64,000 nucleotides of DNA from assembly GCA_013365325.1 (NCBI GenBank), contig JABVXV010000089.1, positions 1 through 64,000 on the forward strand, given 5' to 3'. Both the position numbers and the translations under genes were made by a program. This stretch comes from Dipetalonema caudispina. Its lineage: Eukaryota; Nematoda; Chromadorea; Rhabditida; Onchocercidae. Below the pieces are notes generated by a model. The model searched no databases. It saw nothing but the letters and a program-made list of their open reading frames with translations, and had not been told where the DNA came from. This document shows positions 47,201 through 60,500 of the stretch, one piece after another. Position 1 is the stretch's first letter. Each line of letters opens with the position of its first letter.

Positions 47201-48839
47201 TAAATTCGACCCTTACAAAAAAAGAAAAATAATTCATTGGATAAATTAAAAAATAGAATTTAAAATTTTGCTATCAAATCTCTTTTTCCATTAATAGCAA
47301 TTAGACTTTTATTTCTCTCTTTCAAATTTAGAAATCATAATATTATACTAAAAATGTTATTGTTTTTGATTAAAATCTAATAGCACTTAAATATTCCAAA
47401 TAGATATTACATATGTATTCTAAATAAAAGCGAACATTGTAAGTTCGCTTGGGAATCGAATAATTACGTTTTGGCTCAATGATTAAGGCTACAATAAATA
47501 AGTATAATATGGCCATCTTAAATTTACATATTAGTAAGGGAAAAAAGTAGTGGAAGTACCCTGTTTTCCTTTTGAACTTCATCTCAACTTTGTAACAGCT
47601 TGTAGGAAGTTTGAGGTAACTTTCATACTTATTTTTAGCTCTTGAGACAAATGAACCTCTTCATTTAAGTGATTCTCGAGAATAAAAAAATTAGGTGAAG
47701 TTCTACTCCCCGTATTAAAATTAATTAGAAATGGTCAGATTACCCACTAAAATCATTTATTGGGACAAAAAAATTATTTCCTTAATGATAAAACAAATAG
47801 GCAAAACCAAAAAACTTCATTTTGCGAGTTTTTTTATAATAAATTAGTCCTATCAAGTTACTATTACCATTATAGCTCACGTTTACCACGTGAAATTATC
47901 ACTAAGTTTTATGTGGAGGTGTTGGAACAAAATATTAAATAACTTACGAATGGAAAATTTTGAGGATCTCGCAATATCGTGATTTGTCGTGACAACTACT
48001 ATCAGCCATCATTATTGAATTGTTGTCTAAAACTTTTGAATTTTTTGTTTATTCTCCTTTTTTCGTTTTTACTTTTCTTTTTCTTTTCTTTCTTTTGTTG
48101 AAAATTACAGCGAAACAAAAAAAAGAACAAAAAACAACAACATTAAAAAAGAAAATTTCAGGAAGCATTAAAAAAAGAAGGAAAAGAAAGAAACGAAACT
48201 TTGGAAATTGAACGGAGAGAACAGTTCTTGCAGTTTCATCTAATAGAGAATATATTCTGATCAAAGTATCCGGTTGTTTACCTTTCCATGATTCATGAAT
48301 ATTAATTAACATTTGTATCTTTTGGATTTTGCTAATTGTTTCCTGTTTTGGTTAGCATTTCTACTTCTTTTAATATTTTAATGCCGTTAAAAAATTTTCA
48401 CGTTTCCTTAATTATGTCAAGAGATTACCTAGTCAATCAAATATGCTAAAGAGTAAAGAATTACGGAAATAATTAATCATTCTAGGTTTGAATATAATAA
48501 ATAAATCGGCATGAATTATATGACGCTGTAAAGTGAACGATAAATGTTTCATATTTTCCACTCAGATTTTTGTTTAACTAAAAAAAAGGAAGAATGCAAA
48601 GTGGAAGCAGGAATATGAAAAAGTGAGGTTGATATGAAATCAGGAAAGAAGCTAAATTCAAATCTTAGTGAGAATATAATGTCAAATAGTCTGGGCTTGT
48701 GGGAACGTGAAAATGCGCTTTGCTAAATGGTAAATATGTATCACTTAAGGTTACTTATGTAGCGTACGACAATGAAAATTTCACATGGTTCCAATGTGAG
48801 TGTTTTATTTTAGTTTTTCATTTTTCAGCAAACTTCAAC
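44270..48839. other. AT-rich intergenic region before the tRNA gene
   Basis: No gene can be supported. Frames at 47760-47942 and 48020-48312 lack family resemblance. The last 65 bases of the first (after TTATAG at 47867-47875) are somewhat less AT-rich but do not extend into a gene model. Confidence 0.5.
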
Positions 48840-48910
48840 TGTGTCGGCCGGGAATCGAACCCGGGGCGCCCGCGTGGCAGGCGAGCATTCTACCACTGAA
48901 CCACCGACAC
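48840..48910 (-). tRNA. tRNA-Gly, anticodon GCC
   Basis: Read on the minus strand, the 71 nt fold into a complete cloverleaf. The acceptor stem GTGTCGG/CCGACAC pairs perfectly over seven bases, with discriminator A (48840). The D arm carries the A-box TGGTTCAGTGG, and the anticodon stem CTCGC/GCGGG encloses loop CTGCCAC with anticodon GCC at 48878-48876. The T arm carries the B-box GGTTCGATTCC. There is no intron. The body is nearly the same as the metazoan tRNA-Gly(GCC) consensus. No run of four T follows within about 60 nt; the first TTTT on that strand is at 48778-48775. It decodes GGC and GGT (GGU). Confidence 0.97.
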
Positions 48911-51027
48911 TTGGGGCGAGTTCCTCTCAATCAATAATTGAATAATTGAAATTACAATCATTTTAGGTTTAACTAGTCTTCCTCAGATTATATTCTTTCT
49001 GATTTTACACGACAATGTTAATGTATGTTAAGCACAGAGGAATTATTCACGATATTGTGTGGGCAAAAAGAAAAATCGATTAATTTTGATTAAGAAATTG
49101 ATTAGATCTCAGCAATTAATCATTACATCTTATATGTATATTCATTCACAAAATATTATATGATGAGTATTATATGATGAGTAATTTAGATGATAGTATT
49201 GATTTGTTGAAATAATTGATATCGGTATTTCGATAACAAACCAAGTATTTAATTAAATATTGTGCATTTAAAAACAAAGAAAATCTTTTGTTTTCTTTTT
49301 TGCCCAAATATGAGAAAAAAAAAAAAAAAAAAAAAACACAACAAAACAAAAGAGATTGAAATATTTGTCCACTGTTTGCAAAAACAACGATGATAAAAGC
49401 TACAAAGCATAAGCAACTGTACAGATATTGCTTTCGGAATGCATAGTTTGTTAAAATTAGTTGAAATAAAAATGAAGAAAACGAACGGGTAAAGAAAAGT
49501 GAACTTCAAATGAATATTACAAATTTAAATTCAAAAAAAAAAGAAGAAAAATATATCGCCTATTGTGAATGCTTGATAGAATGAGAGATAAGGAGAAAAA
49601 GCTTTCAGAAGATATAACTGATAAATGATAAAATAAAATCAATCACATTTACACTTTTTGATATTATCCACTGGTTGATAGTTCAGTAATAGCATGGCTT
49701 TTTTTGACCACAGCTTTTTTAACTATTCGGAAGTACCTCATCATATATTAATTAATTCATAATCAAGTCCCGTCATTTCGTCATTTTCAAGAAATTTCAA
49801 TCATTACTTGGCTAAAGTATTATATTTCAGGTTTGTTCAAAGGTCGAATATAGCTTTCAATTACTTTTTCTCCTCTTGCTCGCAATATTTTTGAAATTTT
49901 TTGGGTTTTTAATTTCATATATTTTATGAAACAGTGGTACGAGGATTTAGTAGAAATCCTATCACTTTTCTAATTTCCCGATGTATTTACTCTCGGTGAT
50001 TATTCTCAGATATCTTTTATTTGGCTAATTTATTTATGTCAACAATATCCAACTGACTCTATCAAATATGTCGATGGTTGCTAAGTTAAAAGTGAAGATG
50101 TCCAAATAATATTCAATTACATTTGGTTAGCCGTGCTTCTTACACTATTGTTAGTCAAATAATTAAAATTTGAAAACAAAAAAGTAAAAAAAATGGAAGA
50201 TAGAATAAACAATAGTAATAGTAATAGTGGTAAGATGCGCATAATAAATAGTAATGCGATTAATAATTCTACAAAAATTAATGCAAAATTAAATTTAAAA
50301 AGAAAATTACTACTAAAAAAAGGAACATCAGGCCTTTGTGATCGGTAAAATCATTGCAGCAAAGAAAAAAGTCATGCATAGAAAAAAAGTAAAGTAAAAT
50401 ATAAATATGTTTGTATGGGTGTGTTTGTGTTTGTATTCACCAGAAATGGTAAAATTAGGAAAATTAACCATGCCCATGCAAATTAATAGTAATCAGTTTT
50501 TGTAAATTTCATGAAAAGTTTTCGTTTTTAAGCAAGCAATTAATTTTTATATTTATAATGAATAAAATTTTGTCTGAAAAAAGAAAGAAATTGTTAATAT
50601 TAATTTGAATGGATAACTAATCGACAAATTAGTGTGGCTTTTGATGGAAAATGTTAATTTGAACAATTAGAATTAGTAGTAGAAAGAAGATTTTTTTTGA
50701 GTAATGATTAATTCAATTTTGATCTATCCTAAAATTTATATCCTATTGATGCAATTTGTATAATTGCTGATAGGGCAAGACAAGCAATGCCCGATCATCC
50801 CTACCGTATATATTAATATGTTATTAGGAAATGAAACGAAATATTTTGAGGAGCAAAAAAATGGAACTGATAAATTCATCAAATGAAATGTTTTAGGAAG
50901 CAAAAAAAAAATTTTTTTTCTCAAAAATTGACATTATTTACCAGTATTTTGTTTTAATCATCTATTTTTAACCATCCGAAAACCGTGTGGAGATTAACTG
51001 ATTAATAGTATTCCTGAGAAAATAAAT

Positions 51028-51028
<1 letters not shown>

Positions 51029-51086
<58 letters not shown>
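51029..51086. repeat. CA dinucleotide microsatellite, 29 units
   Basis: An uninterrupted CA array, the longest pure dinucleotide tract in the window and likely to be length-variable between individuals. Confidence 0.95.
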
Positions 51087-51087
<1 letters not shown>

Positions 51088-51320
51088 TCAATTCAAAGTA
51101 ACGATGCATTATCACTACCGTTATCATTATCACTACCATTATATATTTGCTAATAATAATTTTTCCAATAACTAAGGCCTGTTGTTAACTTTTTTCAATT
51201 TTTATGGATAAAAGTTATGATTTTTGTCCCAATATGAAATATTGCATTTAGCAAAGTAAAATTAAATAGAAATTTGGTTTTCAATGTTTTCGATCTATTT
51301 CGTCTTTTTCTTTTTTCGTT

Positions 51321-51326
51321 TTTATT
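51321..51326 (-). terminator. Candidate polyadenylation signal of the MADD-4-like gene
   Basis: TTTATT on the plus strand is AATAAA on the gene's strand, about 200 nt after the TGA stop (51529-51527). It is weak evidence in AT-rich DNA. Confidence 0.3.
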
Positions 51327-51526
51327 TTATGCTTAAATTTTTTACTATTTTTATTTTTTTCTTATTTCCGCTGTGAAATATACTTTAATTTAAATTCTGA
51401 ATTTTTGACTTTTTTTACGCAATTTTTAATGCTGTAGAAACTAACGATTTCGAAATTCATTATTATGCTTTTTCTCACTTTTCGTCCTTTCTCTTTTCAA
51501 TTTTTTTTCTAAAAAAGAGAAAAAAA

Positions 51527-54500
51527 TCAAAATTTTCGTCGAAAATTGCCACTACTATCAGGTACCCAATCATAAAGCCTCCAGCCACGCCAATTTTCTA
51601 ATCCTTTGAGTAAAAAAGGCTTAGATGCGACAATAGCATTAGGAGCAGCAGCGACAATAGCACCAGCACCTGTTGATAATTTTGATGGACATGCAGGTAA
51701 ATTGCCGGCTTCTTGGCATGCTCGAATTGCTATTGGCCGTAATGATGATTGACAATTACGACCAGCTGGTTTACGTGTTCCGTGCCATACGCAACGTAAC
51801 AGGCGCATCTATTAAATAATTTAGCATTAGTGAATGTAACATATAACAAATTATTCGTTCTAACAAACTTAGTTAAAATTCAATTTTTAAATTTTTAAGG
51901 AAACATTAAAATTGCAAAAATTTTTTTTGGAAGTTAGTTGCAGACAAAAAAAAGAAACAATTCCTATGATTACCTGTACTCCACCATCTCCACACGTCCG
52001 GCTACACTGTCCCCAAACGGATGATCGCCAATCAGCTGTACAATTCACTGAAAATATTCATCTCTAACTAATTAAAAACAATTCTTTCATTACTATCGAG
52101 TAGCTTATTCGTCTTTTAAAAATTAATTCAATTTAATCATTTAGAAAAAATATTTGCAAGTGAGCTGTGTTTGAATATACTTTTTACCAGCTAAAACTGA
52201 TTTTGTATCTCATTCATTTTTCAGTACTTTTAAACTAAAACTAAAGGATATTCGGACCCAAATATTTTTTACTCTTGTCCCCAGTTGCTAAATGGCTTAA
52301 AAAGTAATGTTTGCTGACCATCTTTCCTATGAACGGCATTACTTCTTATAATTTAAAATGAGAAAAATCATAAAAAGCTCCCATTGTTCTAATTTATATA
52401 TTGGAACAAAGTTCATCGAAGGGTAATAGACTCACATTGGCCTGAAGAAGATGAATGAATAGAAGAAAATCTTAAACGAGCCAAGAACTAGTGCTTTTAG
52501 GGAGAATGCCGAAGATGACATGAGACCATCCATTCATTGATTTTCATAAATTGAAGAATTGGCAAAACTAAGGCAAAGAAAGAACAAAAAGGATCGGGAA
52601 AGAAGAGTTAAAGGCTCCATCTTCCTCAAATATAATAGTAAATCGTTCTCGTCATTGGCCAAGGAAAAAAAAAAACCTCACAGTATATCCATGTACATAT
52701 ATATAGAAACGTTTTCTATTCGAAATAGCCTTGGCCCGTTTGAAGTGATGGTCGTTAAGCTTTTATATTTGCTATACTACATACAATTGGATACCATTAA
52801 GCTATGGCTTCAATTTTTTTTTTTTTGATTTACAAAGTCAAAAGCTTTCATTTATTTTTTTTTTTGATAAATCTTAAAATGTCCCGCTTTTCTTTATTTG
52901 GAATGTTCTGTACAATCATTTTTCTCTTTTTCCTCATTGTTGATTGATTTATTTCTATTCAAATATTAATGATTTATGGCCATGCATACTACAAAATATT
53001 AAACTATAATTTCTTCTCTTATTTATTCTTTTTTTTGATGTAAAAAAAAGAATCAGAAAAGTTATGTTTTTTAATGCATATAACATTGAGTGTTGACATA
53101 ATCTGAACACCTTCCAAATTGTAATAATTTGATTATTTTCTGAACTGTAATTATTTAAATTTTTTTTCTGAAAAATATAAAAAATACAAAAGACCCTCAT
53201 CTAACAAAATACAAAAAGTGGGTTTGAAATTAAGTTCGAGTAAATGTTCGGGATAGAATTGATCCTTAGACTAATTACTTAAAAAAAAAAAAAAACTCGT
53301 TAATCAAAATTTATCATGAATATTTAATGACATATAGCAGTTTTTCAAATAATATCCTAATTAACTTTTCCTCAATCCTTCTCATAAACTATGTGACTAA
53401 TTAATGGATGAGGGAGCATTTATCTTTTTGTTAACATTTATACGGTATATTAGAAAATTTTACAAACTGATAACTTATCATTGATCATAAGTATGATATC
53501 AATATGGTCATTCATGCACTTCGAACAATCATGATAATATGTTATCATGAATGGCGTTAGAAGAGTTATTATGACCTTAACTTGTTATGATCTATCTGCT
53601 AATAATTATTAAGTGATTGACTGCATGATATGGTAGAACTTTAGTATACGGTAGAATCTTGCAGTTTATCTTTATCAGAATAAATATTCATTATCCCACA
53701 TATTGCTGTTGTTATTACTATGTATATTTTGACTGCATCATTGTGTGACTCATACGAGAGTTTGTAGCTGTTCTAAATAAATTTAAAGCACTGTTATTTT
53801 AAGAAGTAACCTATGTCATTCTACGTTATAAATGTTTGTTATTCATTTTAATAATGTTGATGAATTATTTTGACATAGATAAGCTAATTAAAATGTATGC
53901 TGTCAGTCTTCATGTTAATGCTACTAAGATTTTTACGATATATTCAATCCAACATTTGTCTAACTTCCATAACTTAGAGATTTTTAAAAAATATTTAAAA
54001 ATCTAGTTAAAATTATGTGTAATTATATATCATTGACGCGAAAACTACGCTATAAAAAAGTGTCTTTTGAAAAGAGAAAAAATTATGCCATACTATTAAT
54101 GCATTCCTTTTTTACTTTTGGTCGACTTTCCCGGTCACACAATTCAAATGATGCATTTGTACCATTTTCATATGCACATTTTACTTCACGTTTTTGCAAC
54201 GATGTGGAATGTCGGATACAGCGAGAAGATAAACACTAAAAGTTAATAAATTAATGACTGATATGTGGGAACTGATCGTAATCTTTGAAATGATTGCAGG
54301 TATTGTGAAATTCTAATAAAAATCAAAATTACTTTTTATTAAAAGATAGTTTTTCAATGAAAATTAAGAGGGAACATTGCGTTAGATCAAGCCATTAAGG
54401 CATTATTATTGTCCAAATCTTGGCTATTTTAAGTAAAGCCAAAAAAGAATTGGATTTCCCTTTCATTCAACTGATTCTATATTCAAAACATATTTATACC

Positions 54501-57500
54501 TCAGACCATGATGATGTTTTCCATCGTGGACAGTGCGATGGAAGGCAACTTCTCGAGGAAGGTGGTCGTACAACGCCAAAACTTTCGCATACATCATCAT
54601 CAAGATATCCGATCGAACCTTGGTAACTAATTCGACATTTCAATTGTCGCACCTGGAAGTATTACAACTAGATTCCAAATAATTGCCTTATTAATTGAAA
54701 ATTAAATGTTGGAATGTAATTTTATCCAATCAGTTTACCTGTGCTCGTCCTGGTTTTCCACAATCATAATGTGAACATTTTGACCATTCACCAGCAGCAT
54801 AATCAATCTGAATTTATAATTTTAGCAAAATTCAAACATTAACTACTTGAAATGTTACCTTAATATTGCCTGGTTCAGTCACTTCAGCTAGTCTTTCTAG
54901 CATTCGGATATCATCATTGTTTTTCAATGATTGTCGCACTTTCTGAAACATTCAAATATTATGGGATGGATGGATTTTTAAATAATAGAAATTCTTTAAT
55001 GCAAAAACTTTCATATAAGCTATGACGAAAATCAAACACTTCAAAATTTAATTGCACTGATAGTGAATTTTTTTTCAAGTTGAAAGTTTTAAAAAAATTG
55101 ATTTCAAATATTTTGATTACAACTGGAACCTAAAATAATGAAGATATGAAAAGAAAGTTTGCAACGAAACATCTCAAAGTAGTCAAACTTGTAGAAAATT
55201 AATATTAATTTTGTAAATTTGAAAAGACCTGTATTAGTTGCTGATCAACAGCAGTCAAATCATTCTCGACATCAGCATCTATCATATTTTGATTTAGCAT
55301 TGAACGAGAATCATTTTCACCTTCATTCTGGAAAAATAAATAAATAAACACGACAACAAAGCAAAATTTTTAATGTAAAAATTTGAATATGGCGGAAAAA
55401 AAGAAAATGCGCACTTTATTTTCTCGTGGTTTGAAACTTAGCGTAACATTTCCTTGAATACCATTAGCTATACAAGCATATACGCCAGCGTCTTCCATTC
55501 GAGCGTGAAAAATACGTAATGCACCATTTGATGATACTTTAATGTGCGCTAGAAAAGCAAGTCAAATAACGAAATGTGAAGTAAATTGTTGTAATAATTC
55601 TATTCCAACATTGTTTTCTTCCTTTTAAGTCTTCAAAATTTTATTTCAATAATTTAATTCTAAAAATCCCATAAATTTTATACTCTAAATTTATTTCTAA
55701 AAAACTTACCACTGTTCGTAATTTTTTTCCCATTTCTTGTCCAAATAATTTTATTCTTTGCATAATTACGAACTGGGCATTTAACCTAAAACTACAGCAT
55801 CAACATTATTCGTGTTTTTCTCGAGATCCTTCACAAATAAAGAAATTTCGATGTATTGAGAATTCTTGTAAATGCAAATGTTTAAATTATAATATTATTC
55901 ATTATTTTCTGTTTTCCCTCAAAAACAAGACAGTTTGAGTTTAAGAGTTATTTTTCAGTAATCTTTTATTTTTTATACACAAACGAAAAACAATGTCATT
56001 ATTATTATTTATTTATATTTTAATATTTCCATTATATATTCTAATGAACTAGTCTTACTTATAATTTTTGCTATATTAATTTAGAAATAAATCCAATTAA
56101 TATAACAGTAATATTAAATCCGTCTCTTTCTCTCTCTCTCTCTCTCTACATATATATATTTTTGATAATGATTTAAGATAAAATAATTTAACGGATATAA
56201 ATCAAATTAATTATCTAATAAAAAGTAATTGACTAATGAGTTTTTTCTCTTAACGTACCTTCAGTGATGTGCCAACGAATAACTTTGCACTACCGCCTAT
56301 ATTTAATGTTAACTTTCGACTGTGTCCACCATTTTTTTGTGTTAAAGTCGACATCGAAGATGAAATTTTATTGTTATCGATTTCCCGAAATGTCGAATCA
56401 GGTAAGCTGTTGCATATACCTATCAAAATTTGACTAATTATTCCTTTTTGTCCTTATGTCTTTTCAATTTTATGAAATTTTTCTTTCCAAAATTCTTATT
56501 TGATGTTTGTTAGATTGCTGAACTTTTAATACTGCAGGCACATGTTAGGTTCGTTTATCTGTCCTTCTAAACCCTGAAGCCATATCTATCTATCCATTCC
56601 TGTTTAGGTTTGTTTATTTGCGTTAGATTATTACTATTTCCAGTTTGGAATCGATCTTTTATGAATTGAAATTTGATTGGTTATCCGACTTACCTAAGTC
56701 ACAAAGTTGGATAGTTGGTGGCTTTTCGATATGACGACACTGTATTGGCGGATAAAACTGCTTCAGCTCGCCATCAGCTACACGTTGCTCACAGGTCACC
56801 TCACGACGTTGCTCACCAGGACCACAAGTTGTTGAACATTGACCCCACTTACCCACCTAAATTGAATAAGAGGTTTCAAACCAAAATAATGAAAAATTTC
56901 TGAATCTATTAAGTCAATAGTTCTAAAATTATTTCTTTTAAAGATAATTTAGAATATTCCGACTCCTTTCCTGATAATAAGAGGAGAAAGTAACCTTCCA
57001 CATAACGGGACAATCTATCAATCCGCACGCTTCACTCTTAACCGGTTTCGGCTGTGGACACTGCCCATCTGGCAAAATTAACGTTGATTCGGCACCACCG
57101 GTTCGTGATATACGACGTATGCAGCGTACCTAAATATCGCAACATATTTGACTATCACTTATCTATCAGTTATCAAGAAATGAAAAACTATCGAATTAAT
57201 ACCAAAATGATATCAGAGTTATCCACAACTTACTTTTTCCTAAATTTGAAAATAAAACAAAAAATCAAAAATATGTAATAGTGAAATTAAAATAATTTGA
57301 ACGGTTCGTCAATTTGATAAATATAATATATAAACCTTTCGAGTACGTAATCCACCTCCACATGTATGTGAGCATTGTGACATTTCACCAATCTAAAGAA
57401 ATCAAATTTAATGTCGCACAAATTTTAATTCTTTCAATAAAACTTTATCATTTAATATGCATTTCGCCAGGGCTTCTACGCTAGTTGTTTATTTTATGAT

Positions 57501-60500
57501 AGTCAGAAAGTACTATTAATTAAATTGTAATATATCATTATAAACATTTTTAGAAAGCTATGAAATATCTGTAAAGGAATAAAAGAAATTAACTGATGAA
57601 GATTAAAACTAACATCCCATTCAGGTGGACAAGGGTCATTATTGCAAGAACGTGTCAAATCCACTGGGCGTTGTTTTGCATCACAGAATGACCATGCAAC
57701 GGCGGCACGCCGTTTGATGTCGACACATTTAAGAGTGGAACGTTGCTTACCTGAAATCAAAACTGTTAAACTTGAAAAATAACTTCAAGTCAGTTATCAA
57801 TCTGATTTCTTATCAGTGATTGCTTACATGTTGTGAAAAATACATAAGCTATGTTAACCTTATGTGAATGTTATCACTTCAGAAATAACTTAAGATCAAT
57901 TATCAGTCTATCGTCTTATCATTGGTGGTATTAATTTGCATAAGCTATAACAATTTCATACATTCAATATACTTTTAAAATTTCAACAAGTGGTTGAAAT
58001 GAATACCTCCAAGACAGGAAGCAGAACAAACTGTCCAGTCACCGTAATCCCATTTGAAAGAATGTACAGGTGTTAATGATCGTTCACGTACAGGTAGATC
58101 ATTAATTGCATCATTTATTGCACATTGCTGTACTTGACACGGTTGAAATGCATTTGGTTTCGGTGTACCTTTTGAAACAACTTATTTAACTTAATTTTCG
58201 GAAAAACAGAGAAAAACAAATTAAACTGAATTATTCTAACCTTCACATTCATAATCTGGCAGTTTAATAATATTTGAGGTTATTCCTTGTATAGCTATGC
58301 ATTCAACCGTACGTGTAGCTACACCAGGGCCACACGTTGTTGAACATGGGCCCCACTGACCCGGATAAAATCTGAAATTTTAATCGTTTTCAATAAATTG
58401 ACATCTGTCTTATCACTTAATCAGACTTTATTTCACCACTCTTTTTATCATTTGAGTTTGATTGATCAGTGTATTAATAGAATGAAAAACATGAAAAAAA
58501 GTTGTGGCGGTAAGGGATAGGGAAGGGAAAAGGTGGAATAAAATAATGACAGTAAATTTTTATTTATTAAATTGTGAAAAAGTTTAAAATTTCAGTTCTC
58601 AGATATTATTTTATCTGACTTCATAAAAATATAGTTGAAATCATAAGGATTTATTGCAAAATTTTATCCTTTAAAAGAGTAAAAACTTATGTCGATGTTA
58701 AGATTTCTTTTTACAAATTTTTGCTAAACTATGATAATTTTTTCTTTTGATACTAAAACTTGTTGAATAAATCACAAAAATAAGCCTAAAATTATTGTAA
58801 TTCAAAAAATATTACATGTGATTTTGTACAATTATTAATTTCAAATGTCTTGCTTATTAAAGAAAGCAAATTATTTGTTGTTAATAAATTTTAAGTATTT
58901 AATTTTCATTTCAACTTATGCAAAATTTTACATTTATTATTTCTAAATTTCTTATTACTTATCAATCAAAAAAAGCAAATTACTTGTTGTTGATAACTCG
59001 TGGTAATGTAATGCAGAACGATAGTAAAGTGAAATAAAAGAGATTGTAATGTTTAATTAGTAGACGAAATAATTAAGAAACAGCAAATTACCGTGGTTGT
59101 GTTCCAATGATATTATTACCACCACCAACACCAATACCAGCACCAGCATCGGCACCGGTAACTGCACCGGAACCACCATCAATTAGACTGTCGAATGCTG
59201 AAGAGGCGAAACTATCGCGTTGAATACGCTGATCATCATTCCATGTAGTAGTAAATGGTGCTTGAGCAACATAGCTAGAAATTAGATTTTTTAATGAGTT
59301 GATTAACCATTTTATTTGTTTTAATCTTGGAAAATTTAATAAACGAAATTTCAAATAATTTATTGAGTTAAAAATAAACAGATGCAAAATGCTGTAAGCA
59401 ATAAAATATATCAAAGAAATTGAAATGAAATAGATATAAAAAAGAAGAAATTGATTTGTCTAACAAAATAAAACTTTCAGCACTGCATAGATATTATTTG
59501 TTAAATTATTAGCAGTCATTTCGAACCTTTAATTACAAGATAATTTTTTTAAAAAATAGTCTGCTTGGATTTTACAAAAATCAATCAAATTTTAAAAAGG
59601 TATGACAGTTTCAAGTCACAATATTCATTAAATTCTTTTGTAGTTTTGAATTTTAAATTCTAAAATTTCGAAATAATCATGAGTAAGTTGAGATGATGCA
59701 CATTCTTGAAAATATTTTCATTGTTCTATTATTTTACGCAATAAATAACTTAATTTGAAATCGAAGAAAATCAAAACTCGACAGCAAAATTGTATGTAAT
59801 CATTAACATGAAATGGGATGTCTTTTTTTAAGAATATTATTGAAAATTCTTGTGACATCTTGCGTGATATTTTTATAATTACTTTAACTCTTTCCTAATT
59901 TCAAGAAATTAAAATTTCGAATAAAAAAGAAGAAATTCATGAAATTTATTTACACAAATAGAAATGATTACCAACTTCATTTTTTTGTATTACAATGGAG
60001 CATCAACCGGATCTAATGGATAATACCCGAATCGGGAGAATTTAAAGTTGCTCAAATAATAGGAAAACCATCGAATGAAATGAAATGTTGAGTGATAATA
60101 ATTTTGTTGATGCAATGAAACAATGGTTAACTACGCTATCACTGATAAATGGAAGAGCCTGCCGTTTTGATATTACTTGACGTAAGGCCTAAGAATTTGT
60201 ATAAAAGAGATAATTAACTTGAAGGGATAAATCATATTGAAGAAACTGTGAAATAAATAGTAAAATATGAAATATTTTACCATGGATTTGTTGGAACGCA
60301 TAAGTAATCAAAACTAAACATACCAATAATATCAATATAATATCAAAAAAATAAGTAAAATGAAAAAAAATTCAAATATTAATTGTTATTACTAAATTTT
60401 TGATTAAAAAGAAGAAGTAAACATTAAATTTTGGTAGTATAATAAGTTTAAAAGTTTGTTGCAAAATTTTCAAACTGTTTATTAATAATCATTTTGAAAT

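Larger units (their letters stand above)
48911..51526. other. AT-rich intergenic region between tRNA and MADD-4-like gene
   Basis: It contains an A22 homopolymer (49315-49336) and the long CA array (51029-51086). The last few hundred bases are the presumed 3' UTR of the minus-strand gene; TTTATT at 51321-51326 is AATAAA on that strand. No coding segment was recognised. Confidence 0.55.

Noticed and set aside
47760..47942. 60-codon plus-strand frame ending SRLPREIITKFYVEVLEQNIK-like sequence
   Set aside because: The final part is somewhat coding-like, but no upstream exon in matching phase forms a sensible protein and no family is recognised.
56715..57278. Plus-strand frames at 56715-56903 and 57054-57278
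   Set aside because: Antisense shadows of TSP1 exons on the minus strand.
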